Made by a program: the position numbers and the translations under genes. From an uncultured bacterium (GTDB taxonomy: Bacteria > Bacillota > Clostridia > Lachnospirales > Lachnospiraceae): a DNA stretch of 24,481 bases. Location: positions 1 to 24,481 of the forward strand of contig CAJMON010000051.1 of NCBI GenBank assembly GCA_905214955.1, given 5' to 3'. Shown piece after piece: positions 15,344-23,030 of the stretch (position 1 is the first letter of the stretch; each line of letters begins with the position of its first letter). Under the pieces are notes generated by a model that was not told the DNA's origin, made no database searches, and saw only the letters and a list, made by a program, of their open reading frames with translations.

Positions 15344-15781
15344 TTATCTGTTCTTCTGCCTCAGCAGTCTGGCAAACAGGCTCTGGGGCAGTTCGAATAT
15401 CAGCACAATTCCAAGCACAATCGCCATTGCACATTTCACAGCCTGGTATCCTGTGTGGAGAGCCAGCGGAAGCTGGTCTGTCACCAGGTAGTAAGTTGTC
15501 CAGTAAATACCCGACCCTGGAACCAGGGGAAAAATCCCTGCAATCAGAAAAATCGTCACCGGACAGCGCTTCCACACTGCTGCCAGCCTGGAAAAAAAGA
15601 TCACCGCCATAGTGGCAAGCAGAGATGCTTCTGCCGGCCCCAAGACCTTCACCGCCGCGGAATAAATAATCCACCCGCCGCTTCCAATCAGCCCGCAGTA
15701 CACATAATACCTAGAGGGTACTCCAAACAAAATGGAAAACGCCATGGTTCCCAGCATTCCCGCAATAAATTCTGAAATCAA
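15344..15781 (-). CDS. ThrE-type exporter, small subunit (ThrE_2/DUF3815)
   Basis: A 145-residue membrane protein with about four or five helices, including FLIAGIFPLVPGSGIYWTTY, the ThrE_2/DUF3815 signature. It is the C-terminal half of the threonine/serine exporter fold, encoded separately here. No ATG fits: the frame runs open to 16000, but upstream of 15781 it is only the other frame of the ThrE_1 gene. A TTG at 15781 overlaps the ThrE_1 stop (TTGA), and AGGAGG lies about nine bases upstream, so I take TTG as the start. Confidence 0.85.
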   Translation of the reverse strand: MISEFIAGMLGTMAFSILFGVPSRYYVYCGLIGSGGWIIYSAAVKVLGPAEASLLATMAVIFFSRLAAVWKRCPVTIFLIAGIFPLVPGSGIYWTTYYLVTDQLPLALHTGYQAVKCAMAIVLGIVLIFELPQSLFARLLRQKNR

Positions 15782-16557
15782 AGCAGTGCACCTCCTGTCA
15801 GACGGCTCATAATGGAAATTCCAAATCCCACTCCTGCTGCAACGCAGAAAAATACCAGCAGGGCATCCAGCATACGCACCATTCCGGAAATATAATCCGC
15901 ATCCGCCACATCCCGGATGGCATTGGTAAACGCCACTCCCGGAACCAGAGGCATAATAGAACCCACAATCATAAAGTTTAAATGCTGTCCAAGACCGCAC
16001 AGATAAAAACCTCCGCAGATCACCGTCACCAAGGCACCTCCCAGAATATTGGTAACGATCTTTGACAGATGCGCCCCTGCTCCCAGCACATAAATATACA
16101 GTACAAATCCTGCCACAAATGCCGCCATGCTGTCTCTGAAATTTCCACCAAATAAAAAGCAGAATGCCGCACTTCCCACTCCCGAAGCCAGTATCTGTAC
16201 CCAGGTACTTTTCCCAGGCATGTTCTGAATTTCTTCCAGTTTTTTCATAGCTTCCGGCACAGTATAGACATCTCTGCTGATCTCTCTGGACAGCTGGTTC
16301 ACCGCCGCCACTTTATCCAGATGCGTACCGCTTACCGGTATATGCTGTACCTTGGCAAATACGTTCTCCCGCTCATTTCCCACTGTCACGAAAATGCCGT
16401 TGCTGAGAACAAATTCGCTGGCAGACTCTACTCCAAAATGTGCACAGATCCGTTCCATAGTCTCTTCCACCCGGAAAATCTCTGCACCATTCTCCAGAAG
16501 AATATGGCCTGCCAGAAGTGCCAGCTCCACCACTTCTTTATCATTTTGTTCTTTCAA
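15778..16557 (-). CDS. ThrE-type exporter, large subunit (ThrE_1/DUF1212)
   Basis: A 259-residue protein with an N-terminal soluble region (about 1-120; LAGHILLENGAEIFRVEETM is the family signature) and about five membrane helices. The last stretch holds GSIMPLVPGVAFTNAIRDV, typical of the ThrE_1/DUF1212 domain. With the next gene it makes up a complete threonine/serine-type exporter. The ATG-initiated frame would begin at 16656, but that lies inside the upstream gene. A TTG at 16557 follows a promoter and a modest GAGG site and matches the family start. The exported metabolite is unproven. Confidence 0.87.
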   Translation of the reverse strand: MKEQNDKEVVELALLAGHILLENGAEIFRVEETMERICAHFGVESASEFVLSNGIFVTVGNERENVFAKVQHIPVSGTHLDKVAAVNQLSREISRDVYTVPEAMKKLEEIQNMPGKSTWVQILASGVGSAAFCFLFGGNFRDSMAAFVAGFVLYIYVLGAGAHLSKIVTNILGGALVTVICGGFYLCGLGQHLNFMIVGSIMPLVPGVAFTNAIRDVADADYISGMVRMLDALLVFFCVAAGVGFGISIMSRLTGGALL

Positions 16558-16595
16558 TTTTTTCTGTTTCCTCTTCTTTCCTGTTTTCTTTTCCA

Positions 16596-16624
16596 AGTGT
16601 AACACAAAAGAAGTATGGGAACAA
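16596..16624 (-). promoter_or_regulatory. promoter of the split ThrE genes
   Basis: On the minus strand, TTGTTC (16624-16619), 17 bases, then TACACT (16601-16596) preceded by TGT (extended -10). The predicted start near 16589 leaves a leader of about 32 bases and rules out the longer reading of the ThrE_1 gene. Confidence 0.6.
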
Positions 16625-16627
16625 CTC

Positions 16628-18241
16628 TTACTTTGTATGGCTATCCAGGTTCCCAAAAATCCAGGTTTTCACTGTTTCCGGCAAAATCTCACTGTCTGCC
16701 TCACTCCATACAGTCTCAAATTCTGTGTCTGCGCCGTACTCCTTCAATGCAAGTGCCAGATTGGTTCCGCTTGTAAGAACGCCTTCCCCTGCCTCCGGCA
16801 GACAGACCTGAAGTTTCCAGTATCTGGCCACATTTCCTGTCTGATATCCATTGTAAAAACTACACAGATAATACAGCGGGTTGTAGAGATTGACTCTGGT
16901 TTCTGCCTGGTTTCCCTGAGAATCCGTTCTCTGCAGATCCGTCTGGTAATCATCTCCATAGGTGCTGTCCTCTGCCAAAAGCTTTGCCAGTACCTGGTCG
17001 AAATGTGCTCCTTCTCCATCTCCATATCCAAATAAAATATTTTCTGTCTGGTCTCCTTCCAGACTGTCAAATGCTCCCACCGTCTTTTCTGATGCTGTCT
17101 GTTTTTTATCCATCAGCTCCTGATATCCCTGCAGATTCAGAACCTTTGCTTCTCCTGTCTCCTCATCGTAAGCCACCCATTCGGTATCCTGGTTCAGTTC
17201 CTGAATACAGGAAGCTCTGTCATCCTGCTCTTTCAGATACTGTGTCAGTGCTTCTTCAATCACCTTTTTTAAGTATCCACAGTAAGTTCCATCCTGGTAA
17301 ACTCCCTCTTCTGAAGCAGACAGCAGTAAAGGCTCTCCTTCCTCATCCACCAGCCCCAGCTGATTGATATACAGTGCATAAGAAACCGCCAGTCCTCTGG
17401 AAAGTCCTGCTTTTCCCGACACATCTGTACTTTCTGTGCCCTCTGATTCCTCCGATGTTTCCCGCATCCACTCTGCTGCCGCATCTGCATAATCCATCCC
17501 CGTGACCGCATCCGTTTCATAAACTCCTGCCACTGCGTCGCTGACATCTCCTGCCGCACCTATCGCTTCCAGATACGGCGTATACAGCGCGCTGTTCCCA
17601 GATGCCGCCAGCACCTCTCCAAGAGCCCCGCCGCTTCCCGTTCCATATACAAAAATCCGGTCCTTGTTTCCTGGGATTTCCGCACTGCTGTAACGCAGAT
17701 ACCGGATGGCCGCCTTCAAATCTGCCACTCCTGCTGGTGCCCCTGCTTCTTTTCCTCTGCATCCTGCCTCTATAAAAAGGAACCCGGAGGATGTATATGC
17801 CGCTGCCTGGGCAACATACTCCTCCGGTGCCTTTACCGGATCATAATTCTGCGTCTCAATGGGAATGACCAGCGGTGCTGTCTCACACGTATAGCCTCTC
17901 ACTTCTGCTTCTGTATTGAACCTGCAGGTATAGGTCCCGTCACCATTGGCCTCTCCATCCATGTACGCCCCCGGCACATAAATGCTCAGCGTCTCATACT
18001 GCGCATCTGACGGAGCTGCACAATACAAAATTCCTGTCTGCCAGTACACGTCATCTTCTTCCTGATACTGCCATTTTGTACTGTCCACCTCCGATAATGC
18101 CGTCTGTGCTTCCTGCAGGCTGGTTTCCTGCTGCACTGTCTGCGCACTTTCTGCCACTGCAGACTCTGCTGCCTGGCTCCACGCTGTTCCTATCAGCACT
18201 GCAGCTGCCAAAAAACACATCTTCCTCTTCAGATTCCCCAT
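16628..18241 (-). CDS. secreted tannase-family (alpha/beta hydrolase) protein, catalytic residues apparently lost
   Basis: A 537-residue protein with a signal peptide (residues 1-25). The body matches the 'subtype A tannase' family common in Lachnospiraceae: EAGCRGKEAGAPAGVADLKA (158-177), DRIFVYG (194-200) and LYTPYLEAIGA (219-229). Homologues I recall carry a nucleophile elbow GMSGGGA; here it reads GTGSGGA (200-206), so the serine position is glycine 202 with a serine one place later. The C-terminal VWGQGH-type motif with the catalytic histidine reads VWSEAD (511-516). The fold is therefore confident but esterase activity is doubtful. The ATG at 18241 follows GAGGGG. The GH18 gene lies upstream on the same strand. 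Confidence 0.8.
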   Translation of the reverse strand: MGNLKRKMCFLAAAVLIGTAWSQAAESAVAESAQTVQQETSLQEAQTALSEVDSTKWQYQEEDDVYWQTGILYCAAPSDAQYETLSIYVPGAYMDGEANGDGTYTCRFNTEAEVRGYTCETAPLVIPIETQNYDPVKAPEEYVAQAAAYTSSGFLFIEAGCRGKEAGAPAGVADLKAAIRYLRYSSAEIPGNKDRIFVYGTGSGGALGEVLAASGNSALYTPYLEAIGAAGDVSDAVAGVYETDAVTGMDYADAAAEWMRETSEESEGTESTDVSGKAGLSRGLAVSYALYINQLGLVDEEGEPLLLSASEEGVYQDGTYCGYLKKVIEEALTQYLKEQDDRASCIQELNQDTEWVAYDEETGEAKVLNLQGYQELMDKKQTASEKTVGAFDSLEGDQTENILFGYGDGEGAHFDQVLAKLLAEDSTYGDDYQTDLQRTDSQGNQAETRVNLYNPLYYLCSFYNGYQTGNVARYWKLQVCLPEAGEGVLTSGTNLALALKEYGADTEFETVWSEADSEILPETVKTWIFGNLDSHTK

Positions 18242-18294
18242 TTGTTCCCCTCATCTTTCTGACTGACCATTACTTTTCTTTTTTAGAGTAACTC

Positions 18295-18312
18295 CAGTTT
18301 TTGAAAAAACTG
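18295..18312. repeat. 18-bp palindrome upstream of the tannase-like gene
   Basis: CAGTTTTT-GA-AAAAACTG lies 54 bases upstream of the start codon, next to a smaller palindrome, GAGTAACTC (18286-18294). It may be an operator or the end of a terminator for the upstream gene. The rest of the 229-bp gap is A+T-rich. It also has a long-range inverted CTGCAG repeat (18347-18352 and 18381-18386), and no gene. Confidence 0.45.
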
Positions 18313-18470
18313 TGAAGAAAAACAAAGAGTTTTCTTAAGGAAAGAGCTGCAGCCCTGACAGATGGTTTTCCTCTGCAAAGCTGCAGCCTCTTCTATGAAT
18401 TTTATCATTGATTTGAAGATTTTGCTTTTCTGATATTGTTTTTTTAGTTTGTCTGTTTTGTTTCACTGTG

Positions 18471-20162
18471 TTATTTTACATATTTCTGCAGTACATCCCA
18501 GACGGCAGACCGCTCAAATCCCAGCTTCCAGGCGGCTGTCCCGCCTAAGTCATACTGCTGTACCAGCTTCACCTTTTCTTCCAGGGAAGCTTCGTTTTCC
18601 AGCCATATCTGGCAGAAATTTCCTTCTGCATCAGTAAACTCTGCGTAGTCCTGTCCTGTCGTCTCATCCCAGGACGCTGTGGCTCCATTCTCAGAAACAA
18701 TGTACGCGGCTGTATCCATGCCATAGGCTTCACTGCTGACATTTCCTGCTGAATCCGTTCTCCACAGTCTGGTATAGAACGGAATTCCAAGCACAAGCTT
18801 CTCTGCGGGAACACCCGCTGCCAACGTCTCTGTCACTCCTGCTGTGGAAAATGAAAGAGATGCCACGGATCCTGCATCGGATCCTGCGTAATGCTCGTCA
18901 TATCCCATCACGCAGATATAATCCACCACTTCTGCCTGTTCGGCCCTCTGGTAATGGGTGTTAAAGCTCATGGGCACTGGATCATCTACGGAAAGAACCA
19001 GTCCATTTTTCCTGCATTTTATGGACATTTCTCTAAGGAACTGTATATAACCGTCTCCCGCATCCTCTGTCAGAGATTCAAAATCAATGTTGATTCCATC
19101 CAAATTGTACTGAATGGCTGCCCCGATCAGCTGATTGACGAGATTCTGTCTGGAACTGGTTCTGGAAAGAACTTCTGCGGTATCAATCTCCGTGCTGAAA
19201 TTATCCACAAGTGCCCATACTTCCAGATTCTGTCCATGTGCCTGCTCTACATAGGTGGTGTCAGCCAGTGACGAAATGCTTCCATCGCTGCTGATAATAG
19301 AAAACCAGGTAGGCGAAATCGTATTCACGCCTTTGACTTCTGCAATATCCTGAAGAAGACTGCTGTTCGAATCCTGGCTGGTTACCTGGTGCCATACCAT
19401 ATTGATCTTATAGTCCTTCTGAATGCTGGTGTATACCGGCTCCTGAAAATCCGATGTGAGTGTTTCCGTATAAGGAGTTCCAAGAAAACGGCTGCGTACA
19501 TAACCGATATAGCCGTCTGCTGTGACAACCTTTGTCCAGTCTTCCAGATCTTCTAATATCGTTACACTGTCCCCTCTGGCCACGTCTGTAAGAATGGGAC
19601 TTTTAATTCCTCCAAGTGTACGTACCACCGTTTTTCTTTTCAGGTCTGCCTTTGTGATCTCTCCATATCGGCAGGTAATCACGGCTCTGTTTGGATTTTC
19701 ATAAATCTCATAATCCATCGCTGTATACTGCTTCACAAAATCCGCAGCAATATACGCCTGATCTCCCTCTACTTTCACAATCGCATAATCGTTTTCTTTC
19801 TTTTCCCCGGATACAGTGTAAAATGCCTCTCCTGCTGCAGCCTGGATCACATCTTCCGGTGTGGTATACAGCATTAGATTCTCACTGCTGTCCCAGTAGA
19901 AACGGTTGTTCAGCCAGGTCTTTACTGCTTCATAGCTTAGATATGCGGTCCCATTTTCCAACAGGCCTTTCTCTTCCAGAAGCTCATCCTGCATAACCAG
20001 CACCATTTCATTTTCACCGGATATGCCAAAATATTCTGCAGTATCCACCCGTTCATCCGACGGAGTGTATTTTTCTACAACGCGGCTGATCAGGCTGATG
20101 AGTGTAACAATCACTGCCAGCAGCAGAACCGCCAATAAAACCGGTACGGTCTTTTTTTTCAT
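18471..20162 (-). CDS. GH18 family glycosidase with SH3-like domain, membrane-anchored
   Basis: A 563-residue protein. An N-terminal membrane anchor (about 6-27) is followed by a copper-amine-oxidase-N-like region (about 50-165), a bacterial SH3 domain (about 178-228) and a GH18 barrel (about 250-560). Seen here: the catalytic motif DGINIDFE (355-362) with acid Glu362, VMGYDEHY (418-425) and GIPFYTRLW further on. This resembles the YaaH/chitinase-like hydrolases that act on N-acetylglucosamine-containing wall glycans. The ATG at 20162 follows GGGGAGG. It has its own promoter with an extended -10 box (20225-20233) and is followed by a 229-bp gap before the tannase-like gene. Confidence 0.92.
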   Translation of the reverse strand: MKKKTVPVLLAVLLLAVIVTLISLISRVVEKYTPSDERVDTAEYFGISGENEMVLVMQDELLEEKGLLENGTAYLSYEAVKTWLNNRFYWDSSENLMLYTTPEDVIQAAAGEAFYTVSGEKKENDYAIVKVEGDQAYIAADFVKQYTAMDYEIYENPNRAVITCRYGEITKADLKRKTVVRTLGGIKSPILTDVARGDSVTILEDLEDWTKVVTADGYIGYVRSRFLGTPYTETLTSDFQEPVYTSIQKDYKINMVWHQVTSQDSNSSLLQDIAEVKGVNTISPTWFSIISSDGSISSLADTTYVEQAHGQNLEVWALVDNFSTEIDTAEVLSRTSSRQNLVNQLIGAAIQYNLDGINIDFESLTEDAGDGYIQFLREMSIKCRKNGLVLSVDDPVPMSFNTHYQRAEQAEVVDYICVMGYDEHYAGSDAGSVASLSFSTAGVTETLAAGVPAEKLVLGIPFYTRLWRTDSAGNVSSEAYGMDTAAYIVSENGATASWDETTGQDYAEFTDAEGNFCQIWLENEASLEEKVKLVQQYDLGGTAAWKLGFERSAVWDVLQKYVK

Positions 20163-20224
20163 GCATCGGTACCTCCCCTGTCCTTATCTTTGGTTACTCC
20201 CTCTCTGCTTTCCTTCTCTGCATC

Positions 20225-20233
20225 ATTATATCA
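20225..20233 (-). promoter_or_regulatory. extended -10 promoter of the GH18 gene
   Basis: On the minus strand, TGA-TATAAT (20233-20225) is a perfect extended -10; the -35 region is poor. The predicted leader is about 55 bases. Confidence 0.5.
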
Positions 20234-20314
20234 TACCTCTGATCACTTTGACGACCACTTTCAGCGTTTTTTTCCTGTATCATTTTTCCATTAGGGGGCT
20301 TTTCCAAAAGGAGG

Positions 20315-20583
20315 TCAATATTGGCTGACATGGTCAAAAGCAATTCCGATGATCTCATCGTTCTCGTTTCTGATATAATCACGCATGTAACTGCATTCTT
20401 CACCGGCGGCACAGGCCCTGGCAATCTGACGGGGATTGCTGGGACGCCCGTTCAGCCACAGCCGGATGCCTTCCCGGTAGTAAGTCTGGAGTTCCCTGCA
20501 CAGAGGATCTGCTTTGCGTGAACTCTTTTTCGAAGTTTCCTTTCTGATTTCTTGTCCACTTCCCTTCCTGGGCCGGTGATCAT
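20315..20583 (-). pseudogene. frameshifted small hypothetical gene
   Basis: The downstream part, after the shift, reads as a convincing helical protein: RELQTYYREGIRLWLNGRPS, then ARACAAGEECSYMRDYIRNE and a stop at 20315. That frame has no ATG, GTG or TTG before the YMRDY methionine. The start region is in another frame: ATG at 20583, or more plausibly GTG at 20559 with AGGAAGG upstream (VDKKSERKLRK). The two frames would join if the A5 run at 20526-20530 (minus strand) had six A residues. I recognise no named family; I infer a real small gene broken by a one-base deletion or a sequencing error. Confidence 0.6.
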
Positions 20584-21019
20584 TCCTTCTGGTGCGTGTG
20601 ATATATTATTACCGGCCAGTTTTTTGAGAAAATGCCGGCGGTGTGGTTGCTGCTCAGCTGATTTCCGGCAATGGACAAAGGACAGTCTGCTTGTTCCATC
20701 CGTCTTTGCGTCAGCATCCAGGTATGCTGCAGCGCACCGAAAACTTCAGAGCGTGCCAGGGTGAGGTAAATCATCAAATGAGAATCTGGGAAAATGCGGG
20801 AATACCGCATAGAAAAATAGATCAAAAGATGAAAGAAATAGAAGCCAGAACATTTTCTCTGATGCTTATTATATCCGGATAGCGTTTGAATTGCAAGTAT
20901 TATTTTTGCACAGGCGCAGTTTTTTATCGACAGCATTCGACTGTTTTTCCGCGCTTTCCATGTATTTCCTGATATCCGCATACCGTGCAGCCTGCGTTCC
21001 ATTTTTTTGCGCTACACTC
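20584..21019. other. gap with promoter, no well-supported gene
   Basis: This 436-bp stretch lies between the frameshifted gene and the mecA promoter. The minus strand has an excellent promoter, TTGCAA (20896-20891), 17 bases, TATAAT (20873-20868). It also has a 76-codon ORF (20810-20580) that meets the broken gene in an ATGA overlap but has no visible ribosome site and no recognisable family. I do not call that ORF a gene. The remainder shows nothing clear. Confidence 0.5.
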
Positions 21020-21049
21020 TTTACATTTTCTACTGATACGGTATATAAT
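21020..21049 (+). promoter_or_regulatory. mecA promoter
   Basis: TTTACA (21020-21025), 18 bases, TATAAT (21044-21049). Transcription would begin near 21056, exactly at an in-frame ATG that would otherwise extend MecA by 35 residues, so that ATG is probably not used. The leader to the chosen start is about 105 bases. Confidence 0.65.
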
Positions 21050-21160
21050 GATGCCATGGAAAAAATCCTGCAAACACTGGAAAACAGCAGGTTTTACGAC
21101 CATTTTCTTTATGGTGCCGCACCAGGCGGCTTATATGTTCAGTTAGGATGTGATTATTAT

Positions 21161-21910
21161 ATGAAGATAGAAAAAATCAACGACAACCAGATACGCTGCA
21201 CCCTTACCAGAGAAGATCTGGCTGACCGGCAGCTCAAACTCAGTGAACTGGCCTACGGCACAGAAAAAGCAAAGACCCTGTTCCGCGATATGATGCAGCA
21301 GGCTGCTTATGAATTTGGCTTTGAGGCCAATGACATTCCGCTGATGATTGAGGCCATTCCCATCTCCCCGGAGTCTATCATTCTGATCATTACAAAGGTA
21401 GAAGATCCGGAAGAACTGGATACCCGGTTTGCAAAGTTTGCCCCGGCAGCTCCTGGAAGTGAACCTATGGGAAATTCTCCCATTCCTGCCAAGGTAGAAG
21501 GTGCGGACGACATTCTTGGGCTGTTCAACCGTTTCCATGACGCACAGGAAAAGACTGCGGAACAGCCTGCCGCTTCTGCTTCTGATACACCGGAACAGCC
21601 TAAGGCTCCCATGAATCTGACCAGAGTGTACCATTTTGCAGACCTGGATACGGTGCTGCGCGCAGCCCATGTTCTGGAAAAGCATTATGATGGATTGAAT
21701 ACCTTATACCACAGCCCTGCTGAAAAGGATTATTATCTGATTATCACCAAGTCCGAGCATTCTCCGGAAGAGTTCAACAAGATCTGCAATATTCTTTCCG
21801 AATATGCTGCCAACACCAAGTTTGTTTCCGGCATGGAAGCTTACTATGCAGAGCATATGGACTGCGTGGTAGAGGAAAATGCACTTCAGAAACTGGCCGT
21901 TCTTGCTTAA
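21161..21910 (+). CDS. mecA: MecA-family adaptor protein
   Basis: A 249-residue adaptor. MecA proteins deliver targets such as ComK or other regulators to the ClpC ATPase and ClpP protease. Seen here: the N-terminal domain starting MKIEKINDNQIRCTLTREDL (substrate-binding, to about residue 85), a variable Ala/Pro/acidic linker (about 100-150), and the C-terminal ClpC-binding domain (about 155-245; VYHFADLDTVLRAAHVLEKH). The open frame extends to 20891 and includes an ATG at 21056, but the promoter at 21020-21049 and the family start favour 21161. It converges on the DUF1858 gene. Confidence 0.92.
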   Translation: MKIEKINDNQIRCTLTREDLADRQLKLSELAYGTEKAKTLFRDMMQQAAYEFGFEANDIPLMIEAIPISPESIILIITKVEDPEELDTRFAKFAPAAPGSEPMGNSPIPAKVEGADDILGLFNRFHDAQEKTAEQPAASASDTPEQPKAPMNLTRVYHFADLDTVLRAAHVLEKHYDGLNTLYHSPAEKDYYLIITKSEHSPEEFNKICNILSEYAANTKFVSGMEAYYAEHMDCVVEENALQKLAVLA

Positions 21911-21927
21911 GGCAGGTAAAATGTACA

Positions 21928-21982
21928 AAAAAGGCTGTGATCTGGGAACTTCTTTTGAAAAATTCCTTTCTCACAGCCTTTA
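21928..21982. terminator. shared terminator between mecA and the DUF1858 gene
   Basis: AAAGGCTGTGA (21931-21941) pairs with TCACAGCCTTT (21972-21982) around a 30-base loop that holds a second small stem. Six T residues follow on the minus strand, so it serves the DUF1858 gene best and mecA more weakly. Confidence 0.8.
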
Positions 21983-21991
21983 CTTATGCTC

Positions 21992-22213
21992 TTATTTATC
22001 AGCCTGTGCTGCCTCCTGGCTTTCCAGGAACGCATTCACTCTGGCTACCAGCAGATCCGGATCAATGCCGTGTACCCATGCAGCTTCTTCCAGGCTCTCG
22101 CCCTGTGCTGACGGGCAGCCGATGCAGTGCATTCCACCTGCCATCAGGATACCTGCCATGTTTGGATCCATCTCCAGAATCTGACCAATGATCATATCTT
22201 TTGAAATTTTCAT
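21992..22213 (-). CDS. DUF1858 domain protein with CxxC motif
   Basis: A 73-residue protein made up of one DUF1858 domain. Seen here: ILMAGGMHCIGCPSAQGESL, with Cys30 and Cys33, and EEAAWVHGID, the usual order of this family. The pair of cysteines suggests a redox or metal/sulfur role, but the function is not established. The ATG at 22213 follows AAGGAGG by 11 bases; an open frame runs to 22270. Its promoter is TTGCAT (22278-22273), 17 bases, TATAAT (22255-22250) on the minus strand, divergent from the ferredoxin promoter. Confidence 0.9.
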   Translation of the reverse strand: MKISKDMIIGQILEMDPNMAGILMAGGMHCIGCPSAQGESLEEAAWVHGIDPDLLVARVNAFLESQEAAQADK

Positions 22214-22249
22214 TTGACGTCCAACCTCCTTTTTTCTTGAGTTTCCCTT

Positions 22250-22278
22250 ATTATAATACGCTTTTTCCAAATATGCAA
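22250..22278 (-). promoter_or_regulatory. promoter of the DUF1858 gene
   Basis: TTGCAT (minus strand, 22278-22273), exact 17-base spacer, TATAAT (22255-22250): a strong sigma-A type promoter. Confidence 0.8.
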
Positions 22279-22336
22279 GGCTCTTTCCTGTCCCCGAAAA
22301 AGTACATGAATTCCCCGTTTTTTACAAATATTTCAC

Positions 22337-22365
22337 TTGTAATCTCCAGGTAAATGTATTAGAAT
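22337..22365 (+). promoter_or_regulatory. ferredoxin promoter
   Basis: TTGTAA (22337-22342), 17 bases, TAGAAT (22360-22365). It predicts a leader of about 50 bases ending in the perfect AGGAGG of the ferredoxin gene. Confidence 0.7.
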
Positions 22366-22421
22366 GGGTGAAAGGTTACAAAGAGACCTGTAAAAAACTA
22401 TTCTATAAGGAGGAAAAAATC

Positions 22422-22592
22422 ATGGCATATGTAATTTCTGACGATTGTGTATCCTGCGGTTCCTGCGCAGCAGTCTGTCCGGCTGATGCTATCAGCGAAG
22501 GTGATGGCAAATATGTAATCGATGCTGATGCATGTCTGGAGTGTGGTACCTGCGAAGCTGAGTGCCCGAATGATGCAATCCACGCTGAATAA
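22422..22592 (+). CDS. 2[4Fe-4S] clostridial-type ferredoxin
   Basis: A 56-residue electron carrier. Both cluster motifs are complete: Cys9, 12, 15, 19 (CVSCGSCAAVCP) and Cys38, 41, 44, 48 (CLECGTCEAECP), each followed by proline, as in low-potential clostridial ferredoxins. It is strongly acidic. The ATG at 22422 has AGGAGG eight bases upstream; the frame opens 18 codons earlier, but inside the leader. A single-gene transcript is likely, with its own promoter and a long terminator hairpin. Partners such as hydrogenase or Rnf are not in view. Confidence 0.96.
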   Translation: MAYVISDDCVSCGSCAAVCPADAISEGDGKYVIDADACLECGTCEAECPNDAIHAE

Positions 22593-22609
22593 TTTATTTG
22601 CTTAACCAG

Positions 22610-22658
22610 AAATATCCCCCTGCTTTCCGTGCGAGAAGCACTTGGCAGGGGGATATTT
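22610..22658 (+). terminator. ferredoxin terminator
   Basis: A perfect 14-bp stem, AAATATCCCCCTGC (22610-22623) with GCAGGGGGATATTT (22645-22658), carries a small inner stem GTGC/GCAC. The T-tract after it is short (TTTGTATTTAT). Confidence 0.85.
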
Positions 22659-22676
22659 GTATTTATACTGTACGCT

Positions 22677-22949
22677 TTAGCAGTCGATCCATTCAGGATC
22701 TACCCATTCCTGTGTCGTAGCATAGTTGTTAAAAATTGCTGCATATACTATCTTATCTTCCAACCGGTATTAAAAATGTAGAAATTCCAAAGGAATCAGT
22801 AATCTAACAAGCGGCAAAAAAAGAACTGCCATTGTAACCACTGAATCAAACTTCAAAACAATTTTATCGTTCTTGCATAGAAAGTGAAAGATCAGCATAA
22901 AAGCACTGCTAATCAGAACACTCCATATAAATGAATAAAGTGTAAGCAT
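22677..22949 (-). pseudogene. remnant of an M56/BlaR1-like membrane protein
   Basis: The first 59 codons (22949-22773, ATG with AAGGGAGGG upstream) encode two membrane helices, MLTLYSFIWSVLISSAFMLI and AVLFLPLVRLLIPLEF. These resemble the N-terminal membrane part of BlaR1/MecR1-type M56 peptidases; the peptidase and sensor domains are missing. After a TAA (22772-22770) the same frame continues for 30 codons and ends NNYATTQEWVDPEWIDC before a TAA at 22679-22677. I infer a decayed gene. The M56 assignment rests on helix wording only, and the second segment is unrecognised. Confidence 0.45.
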
Positions 22950-23030
22950 AATCCCTCCCTTATGCAGGATATTCATCACAACAGAAACTTAATTTTCCTG
23001 GTCTTCTTTTGATTTCACTTCTTTTTTTCT

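Noticed and set aside
20324..20521. Plus-strand ORF starting at TTG 20321 behind a perfect AAAGGAGG.
   Set aside because: The predicted protein (LTGIAGTPVQPQPDAFPVV) looks like the shadow of the minus-strand gene, whose reading is far more protein-like.
20580..20810. 76-codon minus-strand ORF overlapping the frameshifted gene (ATGA).
   Set aside because: No ribosome site and no recognisable family; retained only as a comment in the gap entry.
20891..21160. N-terminal extension of MecA to 20891 or 21056.
   Set aside because: The promoter at 21020-21049 would start transcription at or after the upstream starts, and the family begins at MKIEK.
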